Shown here piece by piece: positions 17,286 through 25,287 of a stretch of DNA of 64,000 bases. The notes under the pieces were generated by a model that saw only the letters and a list, made by a program, of their open reading frames with translations, ran no database searches and was not told where the DNA came from. The stretch is from Faucicola sp041855445. GTDB taxonomy: Bacteria; Pseudomonadota; Gammaproteobacteria; Pseudomonadales; Moraxellaceae. The stretch spans positions 1-64,000 of the forward strand of contig JBHAEG010000048.1 in the NCBI GenBank assembly GCA_041855445.1, given 5' to 3'. A program made the translations under genes and the position numbers. How positions within the stretch are numbered: position 1 is the stretch's first letter; each line of letters opens with the position of its first letter.

Positions 17286-19130
17286 ATGTCAAGTAACATT
17301 CAAAATTTACGCAATATCGCTATCATTGCCCACGTTGACCATGGAAAAACTACTTTAGTTGATAAATTATTACAGCAATCTGGTACATTTGGAGAACGGG
17401 CAGGTGAAATTGAACGTGTTATGGATTCCAACGCCTTAGAACAAGAACGTGGTATTACGATTTTAGCCAAAAATACTGCTATCAAATGGACAAACCCAAA
17501 AGATAATATTGAATATCGCATTAATATTGTTGATACCCCAGGTCACGCCGATTTTGGTGGTGAGGTAGAACGTGTGATGTCGATGGTAGATTGTGTTTTG
17601 TTATTGGTTGATGCGGTTGATGGTCCAATGCCTCAAACACGTTTTGTTACGCAAAAAGCATTCGCCCAAGGTCTAAAACCTATTGTTGTGATTAATAAAG
17701 TTGATAAACCCGGAGCAAGACCTGATTGGGTTATGGACCAAGTTTTTGATTTATTTGATAATCTTGGGGCGACTGATGAGCAATTAGATTTTCCGATAGT
17801 CTATGCGTCTGGAATTAATGGCATTGCAGGTTTAGCTGTTGATGAACTAGCTAGCGATATGACACCATTATTTGAAACAATTGTAAATGTTGTAGAGCCA
17901 CCACAAGTTGATGTTGATGGGGCTTTTAGAATGCAAATTTCTAGCCTTGATTACAATAGCTTTGTTGGGGTCATTGGTATTGGGCGAATTCAACGTGGTT
18001 CAGTAAAAACGAATACTCCTGTAGTCGTGGTGGATAAAGATGGTAAAAGACGCAATGGACGTATTTTACAAATCATGGGATATCATGGATTAGAGCGTAT
18101 TGAAGTGCCAATGGCTCAAGCAGGCGATATTGTATGTATTACAGGGATTGATGCGTTAAATATTTCTGATACTTTATGCGACCCGCAAAATGTTGAGGCT
18201 TTACCGCCATTAAGCGTTGATGAACCAACAGTTTCTATGACTTTTCAAGTGAATGACTCACCGTTTGCAGGGCGTGAAGGTAAATTTGTGACTTCTCGTA
18301 ACATTCGTGAGCGTTTAGAACGAGAATTAATTCATAATGTGGCATTGCGTGTTGAAGACACTGATAGCCCTGATAAATTTAAAGTGTCAGGACGTGGCGA
18401 GTTACATTTATCAGTTTTGATTGAAAATATGCGTCGTGAAGGTTATGAATTGGGCGTATCTCGTCCTGAAGTTATCGTCAAAGAAATTGACGGTAAAATG
18501 CAAGAACCCTATGAACATGTTATTTTTGATGTAGAAGAGCAACATCAAGGCTCAGTCATGGAGCAAGTTGGCTTGCGTAAGGGTGAAATGACCAATATGG
18601 AGCTAGATGGTAAAGGACGCATTCGCATTGAAGCGACAATGCCATCTCGAGGCTTAATTGGTTTTCGTTCAGAATTTATGACCATGACATCAGGTACAGG
18701 TATTTTAACATCAAGTTTTTCTCACTATGGTGAGCAAAAAGCAGGTGATGTTGGTGGCCGTAATAATGGTGTATTAATTTCAATGACATCAGGTACTTGT
18801 TTAGGTTATGCGTTATTTAATTTACAAGAACGTGGCAAACTATTTGCTGAACCAGGATTAGAAGTGTATGAAGGAATGATTGTTGGGATTAATTCTCGAG
18901 GCGATGATATGGTAGTTAATCCAACCAAAGCCAAACAATTGACCAATATTCGTGCATCAGGCAGTGATGAAAATATTATTCTAACCCCAGCAATTAAATA
19001 TACCCTTGAACAAGCATTAGAATTTATTCAAGATGATGAATTGGTAGAAGTGACACCAAAATCAGTACGCATTCGCAAACGTTATTTGACAGAAAACGAA
19101 CGTAAACGCCACGGTCGTAATAAATCGTAG
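17286..19130 (+). CDS. typA: Ribosome-associated GTPase TypA/BipA
   Basis: 614 aa, the usual length for BipA. The GTPase domain has AHVDHGKTTLVDKLL (P-loop, residues about 16-30), RGITI, DTPGHADFGGEVERVM and NKVDKPGARP. Domain II, two alpha/beta EF-G-like domains and the BipA-specific C-terminal domain follow (SGTCLGYALFNLQERG and GDDMVVNPTKAKQLTNIRAS). It is a translational GTPase involved in 50S assembly and stress or low-temperature adaptation. It is monocistronic with its own terminator. Confidence 0.98.
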   Translation: MSSNIQNLRNIAIIAHVDHGKTTLVDKLLQQSGTFGERAGEIERVMDSNALEQERGITILAKNTAIKWTNPKDNIEYRINIVDTPGHADFGGEVERVMSMVDCVLLLVDAVDGPMPQTRFVTQKAFAQGLKPIVVINKVDKPGARPDWVMDQVFDLFDNLGATDEQLDFPIVYASGINGIAGLAVDELASDMTPLFETIVNVVEPPQVDVDGAFRMQISSLDYNSFVGVIGIGRIQRGSVKTNTPVVVVDKDGKRRNGRILQIMGYHGLERIEVPMAQAGDIVCITGIDALNISDTLCDPQNVEALPPLSVDEPTVSMTFQVNDSPFAGREGKFVTSRNIRERLERELIHNVALRVEDTDSPDKFKVSGRGELHLSVLIENMRREGYELGVSRPEVIVKEIDGKMQEPYEHVIFDVEEQHQGSVMEQVGLRKGEMTNMELDGKGRIRIEATMPSRGLIGFRSEFMTMTSGTGILTSSFSHYGEQKAGDVGGRNNGVLISMTSGTCLGYALFNLQERGKLFAEPGLEVYEGMIVGINSRGDDMVVNPTKAKQLTNIRASGSDENIILTPAIKYTLEQALEFIQDDELVEVTPKSVRIRKRYLTENERKRHGRNKS

Positions 19131-19153
19131 TAAATAATTTTACGAAATGCTAC

Positions 19154-19183
19154 AAAAAGCCTATGCTATATAGGCTTTTTTTA
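19154..19183 (+). terminator. Intrinsic terminator of typA
   Basis: AAAAAGCCTAT and ATAGGCTTTTT form an 11-bp stem with a short GCTAT loop, followed by more T residues. Confidence 0.93.
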
Positions 19184-19306
19184 TTTTAGAATAATATCAC
19201 TGACTTTTTCCAAAAAATAAATAATTTATTAAAAATTATTTAATCCAAGTTCTGTCTATTTTCTAAAAATTTCCGTCTTAACCTGACTATTCAAAGGAGG
19301 GCTTTT

Positions 19307-19738
19307 ATGAGCTTAATGTCAGAATTTAAAGAATTTGCCATGAAAGGTAACGTCATGGATTTAGCCATTGGGGTTATTATTGGTGGTGCATTTGGTAAGA
19401 TTACCACATCATTAGTCGAAGATGTCATTATGCCAATTATTTCTGCAATTATGGGCGGAAAAATTGATTTTACAAACATGTATATTGTATTGGGTGCGAT
19501 ACCTGAAGGCACAGCGGATAATTACACTGCGTTAAAAGCGGCAGGCGTACCATTATTAGCTTATGGTAGCTTTATCACTATTGTGATTAACTTTATTATC
19601 TTAGCATTTATTATTTTTATGATGGTAAAGGCTATGAACCGTTTGCGTAAAAAAGAAGAAACTGCACCACCAGCTCCAGCAGAGCCATCAGAAGAAGTGT
19701 TACTATTGCGTGAAATTAGTAGAAAACTTGATAAATAA
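19307..19738 (+). CDS. mscL: Large-conductance mechanosensitive channel MscL
   Basis: 143 aa. It opens with the N-terminal amphipathic helix and TM1 signature (EFKEFAMKGNVMDLAIGVII, GGAFGKITTSLVEDVIMP), then a periplasmic loop and TM2 (about 75-98, FITIVINFIILAFIIFMMVK). A cytoplasmic charged tail with a Pro/Ala stretch and a C-terminal helix completes it. It is a homopentameric emergency valve that opens under hypo-osmotic shock. A strong AAAGGAGGG ribosome site precedes ATG 19307. Confidence 0.98.
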   Translation: MSLMSEFKEFAMKGNVMDLAIGVIIGGAFGKITTSLVEDVIMPIISAIMGGKIDFTNMYIVLGAIPEGTADNYTALKAAGVPLLAYGSFITIVINFIILAFIIFMMVKAMNRLRKKEETAPPAPAEPSEEVLLLREISRKLDK

Positions 19739-19764
19739 GTTTAACAATATTTCAATATGATGAT

Positions 19765-19803
19765 AAAAATCCTATTTTAGTTATTAAACTAATAGGATTT
19801 TTT
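19765..19803 (+). terminator. Intrinsic terminator of mscL
   Basis: AAAAATCCTATT and AATAGGATTTTT form a 12-bp stem with a 14-base loop, followed by a T-rich stretch. Confidence 0.85.
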
Positions 19804-19909
19804 ATTTTATCTGAAAATTGAATAAATTAATGAAAAATTTCGTTGCAATCGGCATAAGCTTCAGGTAATGTAAAAAAATCATTTGCAATAGAAGGTTATA
19901 TATCTCACT

Positions 19910-20773
19910 ATGTCAGAAGACAGCCCACATTCACATAGTAGCAGTTGGTCAAGAGGATTAAAACGTTGGCTCTCTACCGCCCCAGAAACTCGAGATGAAT
20001 TAGTTAAACTAGTACAAGATTCACGTCAATTTCTTGAACCTGATACCGTAGATATGTTAGAAGGCGTATTGGATTTGCCAGCCACCCAAATTCGTGAAAT
20101 TATGACACCAATTACTCAAGTAATTGGCGTTACTGAAAGCGATACTTTACAACAAGTAATGGCAACTTATAGTGAAACAACGCATTCTCGTTATCCTGTA
20201 TTTGATGCTCATGATGAAGATGCAGTCATGGGGGTATTATTAGCTAAAGATTTAATCCCTTATCTAGTACGAAAAGCTCAGGGGCAAGATATTCATGATT
20301 TTTCACTGGCTAAATTAGTACGTCAGCCGATTTATATCAGCGAAACCGCTCGTTCTGACAGTTTATTGCGTTTGTTACAAAAAAATCAAATTCATATGGC
20401 GGTTGTCATTGATGAGTTTGGTAATACGGCAGGTATCGTCACGATGGAAGACTTACTAGAAGAAATCGTAGGTGACATTGTCGATGAACATGATGATATT
20501 GATGAAGATAGTGATATTAATAACATCGTACCACACCCAACAAAAATTAATACTTGGATTATTCAGTCTGTCACGCCAATTGGTGATTGTAATGACCAAT
20601 TAGGCACTAACTTTGATGATAGTGAAGTAGATAGTATGGGGGGACTTGTGATGCAAGAGCTGGGTCAAGTGAGTGATTTGCAAGGGGAAACTGTGCAAAT
20701 TGATGGCTATACTTTAACAATTTTGTCAGTTGATGGACGGTTTATTCAAGAAATTGAACTGAGTAAAAAATAA
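19910..20773 (+). CDS. corC: CorC/HlyC-family CBS-domain transporter-associated protein
   Basis: 287 aa, cytosolic, no membrane segments. A charged N-terminus is followed by a CBS-domain pair (about 65-200), with VMATYSETTHSRYPVFD, MGVLLAKDLIPYL, MAVVIDEFGNTAGIVTMEDL and EEIVGDIVDEHD. A CorC_HlyC domain (about 210-285) ends in GRFIQEIELSK. This is the short CorC type, linked to magnesium/cobalt efflux in enterobacteria. In many gammaproteobacteria it sits next to lnt and ybeY, but here lnt is 20 kb away. Confidence 0.93.
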   Translation: MSEDSPHSHSSSWSRGLKRWLSTAPETRDELVKLVQDSRQFLEPDTVDMLEGVLDLPATQIREIMTPITQVIGVTESDTLQQVMATYSETTHSRYPVFDAHDEDAVMGVLLAKDLIPYLVRKAQGQDIHDFSLAKLVRQPIYISETARSDSLLRLLQKNQIHMAVVIDEFGNTAGIVTMEDLLEEIVGDIVDEHDDIDEDSDINNIVPHPTKINTWIIQSVTPIGDCNDQLGTNFDDSEVDSMGGLVMQELGQVSDLQGETVQIDGYTLTILSVDGRFIQEIELSKK

Positions 20774-20914
20774 ACCTTTCATGCTTGTAAGGCATTTTAT
20801 AAAGATAGCTTGTTAAATTTTATAGATAACTTTGTAGTGCCAGATAGATTTGCAGAAAATTTATTTGGCATTAATAAGTTTATTATGGATTAAATGTATT
20901 ACAAAACAGATAAA

Positions 20915-20940
20915 TAAAAAAACCAACTATGAAAGTTGGC
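20915..20940 (-). terminator. Terminator of the tRNA-Ala/tRNA-Glu unit
   Basis: On the minus strand CCAACT and AGTTGG form a stem followed by seven T residues, 20 bases past the CCA end of tRNA-Glu. Confidence 0.85.
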
Positions 20941-20959
20941 TTCTAATAAAATAAAAAGA

Positions 20960-21035
20960 TGGCGTCCCTACGGGGATTCGAACCCCGGTTACCGCCGTGA
21001 AAGGGCGATGTCCTAGGCCTCTAGACGATAGGGAC
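20960..21035 (-). tRNA. tRNA-Glu (anticodon TTC)
   Basis: 76 nt including an encoded CCA. The minus strand reads GTCCCTATCGTCTAGAGG at the 5' end. The anticodon arm is CCGCCCTTTCACGGCGG with TTC, the T arm is CCGGGGTTCGAATCCCCG, and the acceptor ends TAGGGACGCCA. It closely matches bacterial tRNA-Glu and is co-transcribed behind tRNA-Ala. Confidence 0.98.
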
Positions 21036-21069
21036 GCAAAAGATGGTATCTTGATAAAAGATAATTACT

Positions 21070-21145
21070 TGGTGGAGCTAAGCGGAGTCGAACCGCTGAC
21101 CCCTACAATGCCATTGTAGTGCTCTACCAACTGAGCTATAACCCC
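21070..21145 (-). tRNA. tRNA-Ala (anticodon GGC)
   Basis: 76 nt with encoded CCA. The minus strand starts GGGGTTATAGCTCAGTTGG. The anticodon stem CTACA/TGTAG encloses the loop ATGGCAT (anticodon GGC). The T arm is GCGGTTCGACTCCGC and the 3' end is AGCTCCACCA. Confidence 0.98.
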
Positions 21146-21172
21146 AATTACACTTTTATGAAGAGTGGGCGT

Positions 21173-21201
21173 ATTTTATTGAAATAATTTTTTATTGTCA
21201 A
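21173..21201 (-). promoter_or_regulatory. Sigma-70 promoter for the tRNA pair
   Basis: On the minus strand a consensus TTGACA (21201-21196), a 17-base spacer and TAAAAT (21178-21173) lie 28 bases before tRNA-Ala. Nothing else in the gap competes. Confidence 0.9.
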
Positions 21202-21312
21202 GTATTAATTTTATCATTCAAGGATTTTCGTAGTTTTCACCGAAAATTAACTGAAGTGTTTTATGAAAAAATGCTATGATACCCGCCAGATTTATTAATG
21301 ATTAAGGTTTTT

Positions 21313-21831
21313 ATGATGGCAAATATTCAAGCAGAGTTAGCACAAGTTAATCATATTAGTGGTGAACTTCATACAAATAGCCATGCTAATATTGCATTAG
21401 TGGTTGCTCGTTTTAATAGTTTTGTGGTGGAGTCTTTAGTTTCTGGGGCGATTGACACATTATTGCGTCATGGGATTGCAGGTAAAAATATTACAGTAGT
21501 ACGAGTGCCAGGAGCGTGGGAATTACCGCTAACAGTGGCTCGTATGGCTGAAACTGAAAAGTTTGATGCAATTATTGCACTAGGAGCGGTGATTCGTGGT
21601 AGTACACCACATTTTGATTATGTGGCAGGCGAGTCTGCCAAAGGACTTGGTGTCGTTAGCTTAGATTATGATGTACCTGTGATTAATGCGATTTTAACGA
21701 CTGATAGTATTGAACAGGCGATTGAACGTTCTGGTACAAAAGCAGGTAATAAAGGTAGTGAAGCGGCGATGGTTGCTTTAGAAATGATTAATGTCTTACA
21801 TCAAATTGATGCTCAAATTGGGGCGGAGTAA
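21313..21831 (+). CDS. ribH: 6,7-dimethyl-8-ribityllumazine synthase
   Basis: 172 aa from ATG 21313 (an ATG at 21316 is also possible). Both are preferred over 21298 because AAGG lies just upstream. RibH condenses 5-amino-6-ribitylaminouracil with dihydroxybutanone phosphate in riboflavin synthesis. Diagnostic motifs are IALVVARFNSFVVESLVSGA, VPGAWELPL, ALGAVIRGSTPHFDYV and a KAGNKGSEAA segment. It heads a ribH-nusB-thiL-pgpA operon with short gaps or overlaps. Confidence 0.97.
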   Translation: MMANIQAELAQVNHISGELHTNSHANIALVVARFNSFVVESLVSGAIDTLLRHGIAGKNITVVRVPGAWELPLTVARMAETEKFDAIIALGAVIRGSTPHFDYVAGESAKGLGVVSLDYDVPVINAILTTDSIEQAIERSGTKAGNKGSEAAMVALEMINVLHQIDAQIGAE

Positions 21832-21840
21832 GGCGACAGT

Positions 21841-22335
21841 ATGACAGATAGTAATAAACCTACAGAAATACGTTATAAAACTAGCTTAACTGCCATTCGT
21901 AAAGCTCGCCGTTTTACTGTGCAAGGGTTGTATGAATGGCTAGTATCTGGCAATTCTGCTCATGATATTGAAGTGCATACTCGTGCTGAAAATGCAATGC
22001 ACACAGTACATTTAGGATATTATCATAAATTGTTACACGGTATTATTAGTGAAGGTAATGAATTAATTGAATATATTAGTAGTTATCTTGACCGCCCATG
22101 GTCTCGAATTGACCGTGTTGAACAGGCGGTACTATTAGTCGGGACATATGAGCTAAAATATCGTCTTGAAGTACCATATAAAGTAGTTATTGATGAAGCT
22201 ATTCAGTTAAATACGCATTTTGGTTCAGTTGAAGGGCATAAACTTATTCATGTGGTGATGGATAAAATTGCTAAACAAACTCGCCAGCCTGAAATAGAAG
22301 CTGATAAGAAAAAAGCTAATGCGTCAGCATCATGA
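21841..22335 (+). CDS. nusB: Transcription antitermination factor NusB
   Basis: 164 aa, all-helical. It has the ARRFTVQGLYEWLVSG opening and the RVEQAVLLVGTYEL and VVIDEAIQLNTHFG motifs of NusB. It binds boxA RNA with NusE (S10) in rRNA antitermination. It starts 9 bases after ribH and overlaps thiL by 4 bases (ATGA). The C-terminus is an extra charged Lys/Ala tail. Confidence 0.96.
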   Translation: MTDSNKPTEIRYKTSLTAIRKARRFTVQGLYEWLVSGNSAHDIEVHTRAENAMHTVHLGYYHKLLHGIISEGNELIEYISSYLDRPWSRIDRVEQAVLLVGTYELKYRLEVPYKVVIDEAIQLNTHFGSVEGHKLIHVVMDKIAKQTRQPEIEADKKKANASAS

Positions 22336-23306
22336 ATGAATTTGATTTAATTTATCAAACGTTTTTGGCTGAACAGTCTGGCTTTCAAAAAGCTCATCAG
22401 TTTGCCATGATTGACCGTTCTATTGGTGATGATTGTGCGGTGGTTACGCCTCCGTATGGACAAAAGTTGGTAACGTGTACAGATACATTAGTTCAAGGAC
22501 GGCATTTTGCTGATGATTGGAATAGTGTAGAAAAGCTTGCTTTTGAAATTGGTTATAAAGCGGTTGCAGTGAATGTGTCAGATTTGGTAGCGATGGGGGC
22601 AAAACCGCATAGTATTTTATTAGCGATAGCCTTGCCTGCCCGTTTAGCAAATTCAGCATGGCTCAATCAATTTGCTAAAGGGTTATTTTTTGCCTGTAAT
22701 CAGGCAGATATGGCATTAATTGGTGGTGATACTACTAAAAATGATAAATTGGTAATAACGATAACGGCTCAAGGTTTTGCTAGTCAGTGTGTGTATCGGC
22801 ATACGGCAAATGTTGGTGATGATATTTATGTATCAGGAACGGTAGGTGATGCAGGGTTTGCCTTGCATCATTTAGATAGTCCATTAGTTCATCGTTTGCA
22901 TATGCCGACACCACGTATTCGATTGGGGCAGGCATTAGCTGGTAAAGCATCGGCAATGATTGATATTTCTGATGGGTTATTTCAGGATTTAACGCATATT
23001 GCTAAACAAAGTCAGGTTGGTTTTTGTTTAAATTTAGAAAATTTGCCTTGTAGTGATGTTTTAGCAAAAGTTCCGTTAGCCCAGCGATTGTTATATCAAT
23101 TGACAGGGGGCGATGATTATGAGCTGTTATTTACGTTGCCAAAAGATACGCCGTTGCTTGTGACGGATACTGCAGTTTGTAAAATAGGTGAGATTACACA
23201 ACAGATAGATTATCGATTAATGTTTTATCATCAAGTCGTAAGTTTAGAAAATCCTTATCCTTTTTTAACATTTCCAAATTTAACAGGATATCAACATTTT
23301 GGCTAA
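22332..23306 (+). CDS. thiL: Thiamine-monophosphate kinase
   Basis: 324 aa. It has an N-terminal GDDCAVV motif, DTLVQGRHF, AVNVSDLVAMGAKP, a GGDTTK magnesium/ATP-binding segment and MIDISDGLFQDL in the C-terminal half. It phosphorylates thiamine monophosphate to the pyrophosphate cofactor. It is translationally coupled to nusB (ATGA overlap) and overlaps the next gene by 8 bases. Confidence 0.97.
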   Translation: MNEFDLIYQTFLAEQSGFQKAHQFAMIDRSIGDDCAVVTPPYGQKLVTCTDTLVQGRHFADDWNSVEKLAFEIGYKAVAVNVSDLVAMGAKPHSILLAIALPARLANSAWLNQFAKGLFFACNQADMALIGGDTTKNDKLVITITAQGFASQCVYRHTANVGDDIYVSGTVGDAGFALHHLDSPLVHRLHMPTPRIRLGQALAGKASAMIDISDGLFQDLTHIAKQSQVGFCLNLENLPCSDVLAKVPLAQRLLYQLTGGDDYELLFTLPKDTPLLVTDTAVCKIGEITQQIDYRLMFYHQVVSLENPYPFLTFPNLTGYQHFG

Positions 23307-23880
23307 TCTTTCCCATAAGCCTGATATTCGTCAGGCAAATATTTGTCCACCTTTGCCCAAAAATGCGAATATATTTGATAGTGTTATTTATTGGTTTGGG
23401 GTTGGTTTGGGTAGTGGTTTACCACAAAAAGCTCCTGGTACATGGGGAACATTGGGTGGTTTATTAGTTGCCATACCATTCAGTGTGTTAGGTTTTTTTC
23501 CGTTTTTGGTATTGACTTTGGTATCATTGCTGTTAGGGTGCTATATTTGTGATAAAACCTCAAAGCTGATGAATGTCCATGATGACCCACATATTGTGTT
23601 TGATGAATGGGTGGGTATCTGGTTAGCGATGTTACCTATTTTATTTTTTTTACAAAATTCTGCCGAGAATATACTAAGTTTGCCTGATTTTTGGTTTCAT
23701 GCGATATTGGCATTTGTGGTGTTTCGTTGGTTTGATATTGCTAAACCCTTTCCTATTCGTTGGGCAGATAGTAAAGTTGATGGTGGGTTTGGTATTATGT
23801 TAGATGATATACTAGCAGGGCTGATGGCAAGTTTGGTAATATGGGCAAAGTTACTAATATTTCCAATATCGGTTAATTAA
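23299..23880 (+). CDS. pgpA: Phosphatidylglycerophosphatase A
   Basis: 193 aa starting at TTG 23299. No ATG occurs before the conserved GSGLPQKAPGTWGTLGG motif, so a non-ATG start is required. The TTG overlaps the end of thiL, which suggests coupling. It is an integral membrane phosphatase with several hydrophobic helices. Conserved acidic segments include HDDPHIVFDEWVGIWLAM, FRWFDIAKPFPI and DDILAG. It dephosphorylates phosphatidylglycerophosphate to phosphatidylglycerol. Confidence 0.94.
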   Translation: MANLSHKPDIRQANICPPLPKNANIFDSVIYWFGVGLGSGLPQKAPGTWGTLGGLLVAIPFSVLGFFPFLVLTLVSLLLGCYICDKTSKLMNVHDDPHIVFDEWVGIWLAMLPILFFLQNSAENILSLPDFWFHAILAFVVFRWFDIAKPFPIRWADSKVDGGFGIMLDDILAGLMASLVIWAKLLIFPISVN

Positions 23881-23892
23881 TTATAAGGAAAA

Positions 23893-25260
23893 ATGATGAA
23901 TAGCTTATCTGTCATTATTTTAGCGGGTGGCAAAGGCACTCGTATGAAGTCCGTAAAACCCAAAGTGTTACAAACTTTGGCAGGCAAGCCCTTATTAGCT
24001 CATGTATTACATACAGCTCAACAATTATCCAGTCAAAAAAACATTGTTGTCTATGGTTTTGCAGGGGAGCAAGTTAAAAATGCGTTTGCTGATTTAGCAA
24101 TTGACTGGGTAGAGCAAGCCGAACAGCTTGGGACAGGACATGCGGTGCAAATGACATTGGCAACATTACCAACATCTGGTAAAAGTTTAATTTTATATGG
24201 AGACGTGCCATTAACTCAACTTGACACCTTACAGCAGTTAATTGAAGCCAATCAACAAGGTTTAGCAATGCTAACATTAGCAGTGGATAATCCGTTTGGC
24301 TTGGGGCGAATTTTACGTGATAAATTAGGTAAAGTTATCGCCATTGTTGAAGAAAAAGACGCAAGCGAAGATGAAAGAGCCATTCGGGAAATTAACAGTG
24401 GTATTTATTGCGTAGACAATCAATTATTACATCAATATTTACCAAAATTAACCAATGATAATGCCCAAGGTGAGTATTATTTAACGGATATTGTGAAAAT
24501 GGCGGTTGCTGATGGTATTGAAATTGCGACAATTTCACCAAGATTTGCTTTTGAAATTGAAGGGGTAAATGACCGTATTCAATTAGCTAACTTAGAACGC
24601 ATTTATCAACAATATCAAGTTACCCAGTTACAACAACAAGGTGTGCAATTTGCTGACCCAAATCGTGTTGATATTCGGGGGACTTTAAGCGTAGGTAAAG
24701 ATGTTTTTATTGATGTTAATGTGATATTTGAAGGGGATTGTCAGCTTGGCGATAATGTGTATATTGAAGTAGGCTCAGTCATTCAGCATAGCCAAATTGG
24801 TAATGCGTGTCATATTAAACCATACTGTGTGATTAATCAGGCAAGTATCGGGTCGGGCGTGGATATTGGTCCATTTGCTCACTTACGCCCACAAACTGTT
24901 TTAGCAAATAATACAAAAATAGGAAATTTTGTTGAAACTAAAAAAACTACGGTAGGAGTTGGCAGTAAAATCAATCATTTAAGTTATGTCGGTGATGCAG
25001 AAGTTGGGCAAGATGTGAATATTGGGGCAGGCACGATTACCTGTAATTATGATGGGGTAAATAAATCAAAAACATTGATTGAGGATAGAGCGTTTATAGG
25101 CTCAAATTCAAGTTTAGTTGCCCCTGTTCGTATTGGTCAAGGAGCAACGGTTGGAGCAGGCTCGGTCATCACCAAAGATTTATCAGATAATGCGTTAGGC
25201 ATTGCTCGGGGTCGTCAGGTAGAAAAAGCCAACTATCAGCGTCCAACGAAAAAATCTTAA
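23893..25260 (+). CDS. glmU: Bifunctional GlmU uridyltransferase/acetyltransferase
   Basis: 455 aa (E. coli 456). The N-terminal pyrophosphorylase domain has LAGGKGTRMKS and the lysine of KVLQ, GTGHAVQM, YGDVPL, EEKDAS and GEYYLTDI. From about residue 250 there is a left-handed beta-helix of hexapeptide repeats, with NIGAGTITCNYDGVNKS. It acetylates glucosamine 1-phosphate and then makes UDP-GlcNAc for peptidoglycan and LPS. AAGGAAAA precedes ATG 23893; 23896 is an alternative. Confidence 0.98.
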   Translation: MMNSLSVIILAGGKGTRMKSVKPKVLQTLAGKPLLAHVLHTAQQLSSQKNIVVYGFAGEQVKNAFADLAIDWVEQAEQLGTGHAVQMTLATLPTSGKSLILYGDVPLTQLDTLQQLIEANQQGLAMLTLAVDNPFGLGRILRDKLGKVIAIVEEKDASEDERAIREINSGIYCVDNQLLHQYLPKLTNDNAQGEYYLTDIVKMAVADGIEIATISPRFAFEIEGVNDRIQLANLERIYQQYQVTQLQQQGVQFADPNRVDIRGTLSVGKDVFIDVNVIFEGDCQLGDNVYIEVGSVIQHSQIGNACHIKPYCVINQASIGSGVDIGPFAHLRPQTVLANNTKIGNFVETKKTTVGVGSKINHLSYVGDAEVGQDVNIGAGTITCNYDGVNKSKTLIEDRAFIGSNSSLVAPVRIGQGATVGAGSVITKDLSDNALGIARGRQVEKANYQRPTKKS

Positions 25261-25287
25261 AACTGTAAGAATAAAAGGATAATAATT

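Noticed and set aside
25261..25287. glmS ribozyme
   Set aside because: Only 27 bases separate glmU and glmS.
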